Assembly: GCA_949299755.1 (NCBI GenBank)
Contig: CASGBA010000008.1
Location: 18,801 to 82,800, forward strand
From: an uncultured Treponema sp.
Lineage (GTDB): Bacteria > Spirochaetota > Spirochaetia > Treponematales > Treponemataceae
DNA: 64,000 nucleotides
Direction of reading: 5' to 3'
Shown: positions 60,437 through 64,000 of the stretch, piece after piece
Position numbering within the stretch: the first letter of the stretch is position 1
Layout: each line of letters opens with the position of its first letter
Program-made: the position numbers and the translations under genes
The notes under the pieces: generated by a model
What the model saw: the letters and a program-made list of their open reading frames with translations, nothing else
The model's database searches: none
What the model was told of the DNA's origin: nothing

Positions 60437-61296
60437 AATTTCTGCTTTCCTGTAATTTTTCCCGCTGAAATCAGCTCTGTGTATTTTTCCGGGTGGCGCC
60501 AGGCTGTACCCATGACTTCGTTCTTCTTGTATTCCCGGAGCAAATCCAAATCGATGGAGGCAATATAAATCCCTTCTTCTTCCGGTGCTTCCAGAATGCA
60601 CATATCCCTTGAGCCTGGCTGGTCATGGAGCCAGGCTACTCCGTCAAAAACCGTGGAATGCCCGTTGCAGTCAGGCTGTCCCTTGGGGTAATTGCAGGTT
60701 GCCACAGCAGTCATATTTTCGTAAGCCCGGGTACGGAGGGCAGAAAGCCGGTTTATTTCCATGGGACAGGCATTGGGGGCAATGATAACCTCGGCGCCTT
60801 TCAGCATCAGGATTCTTGCGCTTTCAGGGAATTCCCGGTCAAAACAAATCATGGTGCCGATTTTTACAACCGTTTCCCCGGTATCCAAATCCCCGGTGTA
60901 AAAATCCTTCCCGGAAGCAAGCACTTTCTCCAGGTCAAAACCGCAGGTGTGGACTTTGGAATAATGAATCACTTCTTTTCCCAAACGGTCAAAAACTATA
61001 ATTGAATTGAGTGGCTTGTCACTGCCTTTTTCCAAAAAAGTAATCCCGATTGCCATTTCAAGCCGGGCAGCCAGGTCGGCGAAACTACGGATAAAACTGC
61101 TTCGGGCTGTCAAAGCAAGGGCTTCCAGTTTTTCTTTGTCCTGGGGAATTGAATATCCGCAGCTCCACATTTCGGGGAAAAGGGCTATATCCGCCCCCAA
61201 GGCTTTTGCCTTTTCGCAGGCAGCGGTTCCCTTCTGCAACTGTTCTTCAAGATTCTTTCCCGGAAGAAGCTGGAGAAGGGCTGTTTTTAAGGTCAT
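60433..61296 (-). CDS. Carbon-nitrogen hydrolase (nitrilase superfamily)
   Basis: About 287 residues with the full catalytic triad: Glu42 in Leu-Phe-Pro-Glu-Met-Trp, Lys114 in Tyr-Ser-Lys-Val-His, Cys151 in Met-Ile-Cys-Phe-Asp-Arg-Glu-Phe-Pro-Glu. It would cleave an amide or carbamoyl C-N bond. GGAGG precedes the ATG at 61,296; a longer frame to 61,380 adds unrelated residues. Co-translated with the deaminase fusion gene, so both likely act on the same compound. Confidence 0.9.
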   Translation of the reverse strand: MTLKTALLQLLPGKNLEEQLQKGTAACEKAKALGADIALFPEMWSCGYSIPQDKEKLEALALTARSSFIRSFADLAARLEMAIGITFLEKGSDKPLNSIIVFDRLGKEVIHYSKVHTCGFDLEKVLASGKDFYTGDLDTGETVVKIGTMICFDREFPESARILMLKGAEVIIAPNACPMEINRLSALRTRAYENMTAVATCNYPKGQPDCNGHSTVFDGVAWLHDQPGSRDMCILEAPEEEGIYIASIDLDLLREYKKNEVMGTAWRHPEKYTELISAGKITGKQKL

Positions 61297-61404
61297 GGTT
61301 GCCTCCGGTTTTGGTATAAGATTCTTGTTTGCTTTGTGAACAAATCCGGAATATTTTAAACTTTTTTTTAGAAAATACAAAGCCCCTGCCGGTTTGTAAA
61401 AACA

Positions 61405-61851
61405 TCAACCGTTCATGAAAAAAATTGTTTTTGCAAATATCAGGCAGACAAGTCCCGCAAACAGTGCATAATGGATTTTTTTTCGGGGAAAGAGGTCTGT
61501 CAGGGAAAAGAATGTGGCTGAAATCTGCGGAATCACCAGACAAAAGAGCATAAACGTCCAAACGGAATCATAACCGCAGCGGTACAGAATGAAAAAGGAA
61601 GCCGCCAGGAACAGCACGTGCACACACAGGAGCGGAACCAGCACCTTGCGTCTTCTTCTGTCCGCCAGCACCGCAGTGACAGTCAGCGTCACGGCGGCGG
61701 CGGTACCCAAAAACGCTTCTTTCATGAGGATGCGGAAAAAATCCTGCGGAAGGAAGAGGATGACAACGGCGGCAACGGAAATGAGGACATTAAGGAACAA
61801 AGTGCAAACACAAATGAGCAGGAGAAGTCCCGGGTGTAATCGCCGTTTCAT
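61405..61851 (-). CDS. Small membrane protein of unknown function
   Basis: I do not recognise this 148-residue protein. Four hydrophobic segments (about 8-35, 45-62, 70-90 and 98-145 with breaks) and basic loops (Arg-Arg-Arg-Arg-Lys) place it in the inner membrane. It lies 109 bases before the nitrilase start on the same strand and could share its transcript. Confidence 0.6.
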   Translation of the reverse strand: MKRRLHPGLLLLICVCTLFLNVLISVAAVVILFLPQDFFRILMKEAFLGTAAAVTLTVTAVLADRRRRKVLVPLLCVHVLFLAASFFILYRCGYDSVWTFMLFCLVIPQISATFFSLTDLFPRKKIHYALFAGLVCLIFAKTIFFMNG

Positions 61852-62009
61852 CGGGAACCTGCCTGAGTGTTTAATCTGAATCCCATCATGTCAGTATAAG
61901 CAATTGCAGCCGTAAACACAAATAAATTTTCTTTATTTTCCCAAAGATGCAAACTCCGCAACACCTCAAACTCAAACCTTACCAAGAGAAACTTTGACAA
62001 ACCGGTACA

Positions 62010-63521
62010 TCAGATTTTTACCTGCCCTCGGTTGCCTTCTCTTAACACAGTTATAGTCTTTTGAGTGCAGGCGTTCAAAAAAGCCCTGTCGTGACTGACA
62101 ATAACCGATGTCACTTCCCCTTCTTTTAATATTTCTTCCATCACTTGTATGGCGGTAATATCAAGATGATTGGTAGGCTCATCCATCAGTATAAGCGATA
62201 CCTGTTCCGAAATCCCCAAAACGAAGTCCAGTTTTCTGATTTCTCCGGGACTGACGGAAAGAATGTCTGCCATAAAGGAAGAAGGAGCACTGCCCAACCG
62301 ATACAAATCAGATACGACCCTTCCTTTAAGAGAATCATCCAGTTGGGAAAACTTATGCAAAATCCTGCTGATTTCTTCTTGGGTGTATTCCTGCTTCAAA
62401 AAAAGAACGGACTTTGTTTTTTGGGCGGCAACCTCAAAAATATAGTGAAGCAGCAAGGTTTTTCCCGCCCCGTTATCCCCTGCCAAGGCAATTCTGTCCT
62501 TGACGGCTATCTCAAAGGAAGGGACATACACGCTGTAGTCTCCGGCGCAAATCAGTTTTTCGGGAACAAGGATACCGGAAAACAATGTTCCGAAAGTATA
62601 GTCCGACACTCCCACTTTTTTTCTTAAATGAACACTGACAGACTGACTTTCTTTTTCCAGACGCTCTTTATCTTTTGCCAACGCCCTTTTCCTGTCTGCA
62701 AGACTTCTGTCCTTTCCCGTAAGGCGGGCTGCATCAACTTTGCCTTTTCCGTCGTGATCTTTGATGTCAAAGTCTTTTTTTGAAAGTCCTTTTTTCTTTT
62801 GGGCTATTTCCGTGTTCATAGTATTGATTGTGTGCCCCAAAGCGTCGGCTTTTTTTTGCAACACACCTTTTTTTGCTACCAACCCTTGCTGGATTTTTTC
62901 CGACTCTTCCAAAGCCCTATGAACCGGCAGGGGAAAATCCTCAAAAAAAGTGGCATCTCCGGTACCGTAAGAGAAAAACAACACCGTTCTGTCTGTCAGT
63001 TCAGACAAAAAACCACGGTCATGAGAGACTATCAACCCTATTCCCGGAAACTTTTTCAGTGCATCCAAAAGATAGCCTTTGTTTTTTGCATCAAGATGAT
63101 TGGTAGGCTCATCCAACAACAGAATATCGGGATTGCGGGCCAATACGGAAAAAAGCTGCACCCGTTTTTTCTCTCCACCGGAAAGACTTTCTTCTCTGAC
63201 AAACATATCATCTTCAATACCCAGTAAACGGCGGTATTCCCACAACTCTTTTGAATAATCGTACATGTATGAGTAATCTTCTTCGGTGATACCAGAATAT
63301 ATTTGCGGACATATTCCCACCCGCCCCTTCACCAAGACTTTACCGCTGTCCGGTTGCAAAGCACCTGCCACCAAAGACAACAGAGTAGACTTACCGGTAC
63401 CGTTGGCTCCTACAAGCCCCGTCCAGCCGGAAGTAAAAGAAAAATTGATATCGGAAAACAAAAGATTGGGAGAGTTTTCGTACTTAAAAGAAACAGAATC
63501 AAAACGAACGTAACAAGACAC
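62010..63521 (-). CDS. ABC-F family ATPase, possible ribosome protection
   Basis: A 503-residue soluble protein with two ABC domains and no membrane segment. First domain: Gly-Ala-Asn-Gly-Thr-Gly-Lys-Ser-Thr, Leu-Ser-Gly-Gly-Glu-Lys-Lys-Arg, Leu-Leu-Leu-Asp-Glu-Pro-Thr-Asn-His-Leu-Asp. A charged linker (about 215-310) and a second domain with Gly-Asp-Asn-Gly-Ala-Gly-Lys-Thr and Ile-Leu-Met-Asp-Glu-Pro-Thr-Asn-His-Leu-Asp follow; its signature Val-Ser-Pro-Gly-Glu is altered. GTG start with AGGAGG. Resistance-type ABC-F proteins displace antibiotics from the ribosome; the leader peptide upstream supports such a role, but housekeeping ABC-F function is possible. Confidence 0.85.
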   Translation of the reverse strand: MSCYVRFDSVSFKYENSPNLLFSDINFSFTSGWTGLVGANGTGKSTLLSLVAGALQPDSGKVLVKGRVGICPQIYSGITEEDYSYMYDYSKELWEYRRLLGIEDDMFVREESLSGGEKKRVQLFSVLARNPDILLLDEPTNHLDAKNKGYLLDALKKFPGIGLIVSHDRGFLSELTDRTVLFFSYGTGDATFFEDFPLPVHRALEESEKIQQGLVAKKGVLQKKADALGHTINTMNTEIAQKKKGLSKKDFDIKDHDGKGKVDAARLTGKDRSLADRKRALAKDKERLEKESQSVSVHLRKKVGVSDYTFGTLFSGILVPEKLICAGDYSVYVPSFEIAVKDRIALAGDNGAGKTLLLHYIFEVAAQKTKSVLFLKQEYTQEEISRILHKFSQLDDSLKGRVVSDLYRLGSAPSSFMADILSVSPGEIRKLDFVLGISEQVSLILMDEPTNHLDITAIQVMEEILKEGEVTSVIVSHDRAFLNACTQKTITVLREGNRGQVKI

Positions 63522-63548
63522 AGGTATCCTCCTAAAACAATGTATGTT

Positions 63549-63566
63549 TTATAGAAGAATTATCAT
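63549..63566 (-). CDS. Leader peptide Met-Ile-Ile-Leu-Leu before the ABC-F gene
   Basis: Five codons and TAA with AAGGAGG seven bases upstream (63,574-63,580), located 28 bases before the ABC-F start. Short leader peptides of this kind control antibiotic-inducible ribosome-protection and methylase genes by stalling or attenuation. No clear alternative hairpin was drawn. Confidence 0.5.
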   Translation of the reverse strand: MIILL

Positions 63567-63593
63567 TCCCGTGCCTCCTTTTGATTTTGAGCC

Positions 63594-63622
63594 ATTGTAG
63601 CACATATCGTGTTGCGTGTATA
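63594..63622 (-). promoter_or_regulatory. Promoter of the leader peptide and ABC-F gene
   Basis: TATACA (63,617-63,622), 17 bases, TACAAT (63,594-63,599) with an extended TGC before it on the minus strand. Transcription would start near 63,587, leaving a leader of about 65 bases. Confidence 0.5.
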
Positions 63623-63786
63623 GCTATGGTAAAAACCGGACAGTTGACTGGCAGAAGCGGGATTCCGCCCGGGCATCCATGCGGATGATGATAAAACGGC
63701 TCCTCAAAAAACACCGGTACCCGCCGGAAGGCATGGAAGACGCCGTCCAGACCGTCATGAGCCAGTGTGAATTATGGACAGACAAT
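63601..63786 (+). pseudogene. Fragment of type I restriction subunit HsdR (C-terminal)
   Basis: The plus strand reads Val-Asp-Trp-Gln-Lys-Arg-Asp-Ser-Ala-Arg-Ala-Ser-Met-Arg, then Lys-Arg-Leu-Leu-Lys-Lys-His-Arg-Tyr-Pro-Pro-Glu-Gly-Met-Glu-Asp-Ala and Gln-Cys-Glu-Leu-Trp-Thr-Asp-Asn, the well-conserved C-terminal helical domain (DUF3387) of HsdR. A stop lies just upstream at 63,598 and no start codon or rest of the gene is present, so it is a remnant. Downstream of about 63,786 the frame stays open to the window end, but its residues are not recognised. Confidence 0.8.
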
Positions 63787-64000
63787 GCAGACATTACGGC
63801 TCCGTCACATAAAACACACCCCGCAACGGAATACAAAATAAACAACGGATGCGGAAACTTAATGGCGGCGGCGATGCACCAGTACCCGCGGTACCACCCT
63901 GTTTTCAGATCTCGGTTGGTTATAACACCTTCGGTTAATGACATAAACCACTGCCTTTTAAGATACCTCTTTAACCGTTGGACGGCTTCCGCCTTGTTTT

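Noticed and set aside
63624..63944. 106-codon minus-strand frame at the window end
   Set aside because: The opposite strand encodes the recognisable HsdR fragment, so this frame is a shadow.

Overview
The window looks like a chromosomal segment of a spirochaete, most likely a gut or rumen Treponema. The two sugar-binding proteins carry signal peptides ending in the treponemal-style Ala-Phe/Val-Ala-Gly-Gly-Ser-Lys, there is a small outer-membrane barrel protein behind a poly-G promoter as in T. pallidum, and core genes are of moderate G+C with visibly AT-richer inserts. This assignment is inference from protein style; no rRNA or tRNA gene was seen.

Region by region. (1) 1-12,514, minus strand: a near-complete aryl polyene (APE) pigment operon read from one promoter at about 12,500: methyltransferase, ApeC-like chain-length partner, acyltransferase, two acyl carrier proteins, a fused membrane protein/acyl-ACP ligase, dehydratase, glycosyltransferase, acyltransferase, thioesterase, LolA-like carrier, MMPL exporter, lipoprotein, ketosynthase ApeO and the start of ApeP, which runs off the window. 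A small secreted protein is divergent from it. (2) 13,556-25,461, minus strand, AT-rich: a surface polysaccharide locus with flippase, SDR, MenD-like ThDP enzyme, pyruvyl transferase, UDP-galactopyranose mutase and five glycosyltransferases. (3) 26,335-32,690: a carotenoid-isomerase-like flavoprotein with a 2Fe-2S reductase, a CsoR-type metal regulator, a P1B metal ATPase with a visible CsoR-like operator, and a further NAD(P)H flavoprotein. (4) 33,012-43,533: small membrane protein, glycogen synthase, then a LacI-associated operon for uptake and oxidation of an unidentified sugar or cyclitol (binding protein, ATPase, permease, two Gfo/Idh/MocA dehydrogenases, two TIM-barrel isomerases). (5) 43,802-51,460, plus strand: DUF368 polyprenyl-phosphate transporter, GH51 arabinofuranosidase and a YtfQRT/YjfF-type furanose transporter closed by a strong terminator.

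(6) 51,476-56,709: a two-gene AT-rich defence island, an ATPase followed by a large adenosine deaminase, matching the RADAR anti-phage system (RdrA, RdrB). It is bracketed by a 21/22-bp direct repeat. (7) 56,711-63,786: a YgjP-like metallopeptidase, an outer-membrane barrel gene behind a 10-G tract, YaaA, a GNAT-cytidine deaminase fusion coupled to a nitrilase, a small membrane protein, an ABC-F protein with a leader peptide, and a fragment of a type I restriction subunit HsdR. Regions 6 and 7 together form a defence and resistance neighbourhood.

Starts were chosen from Shine-Dalgarno (SD) sites, overlaps and family length; many differ from the longest possible reading frame. All function calls come from reading motifs by eye, without database searches.
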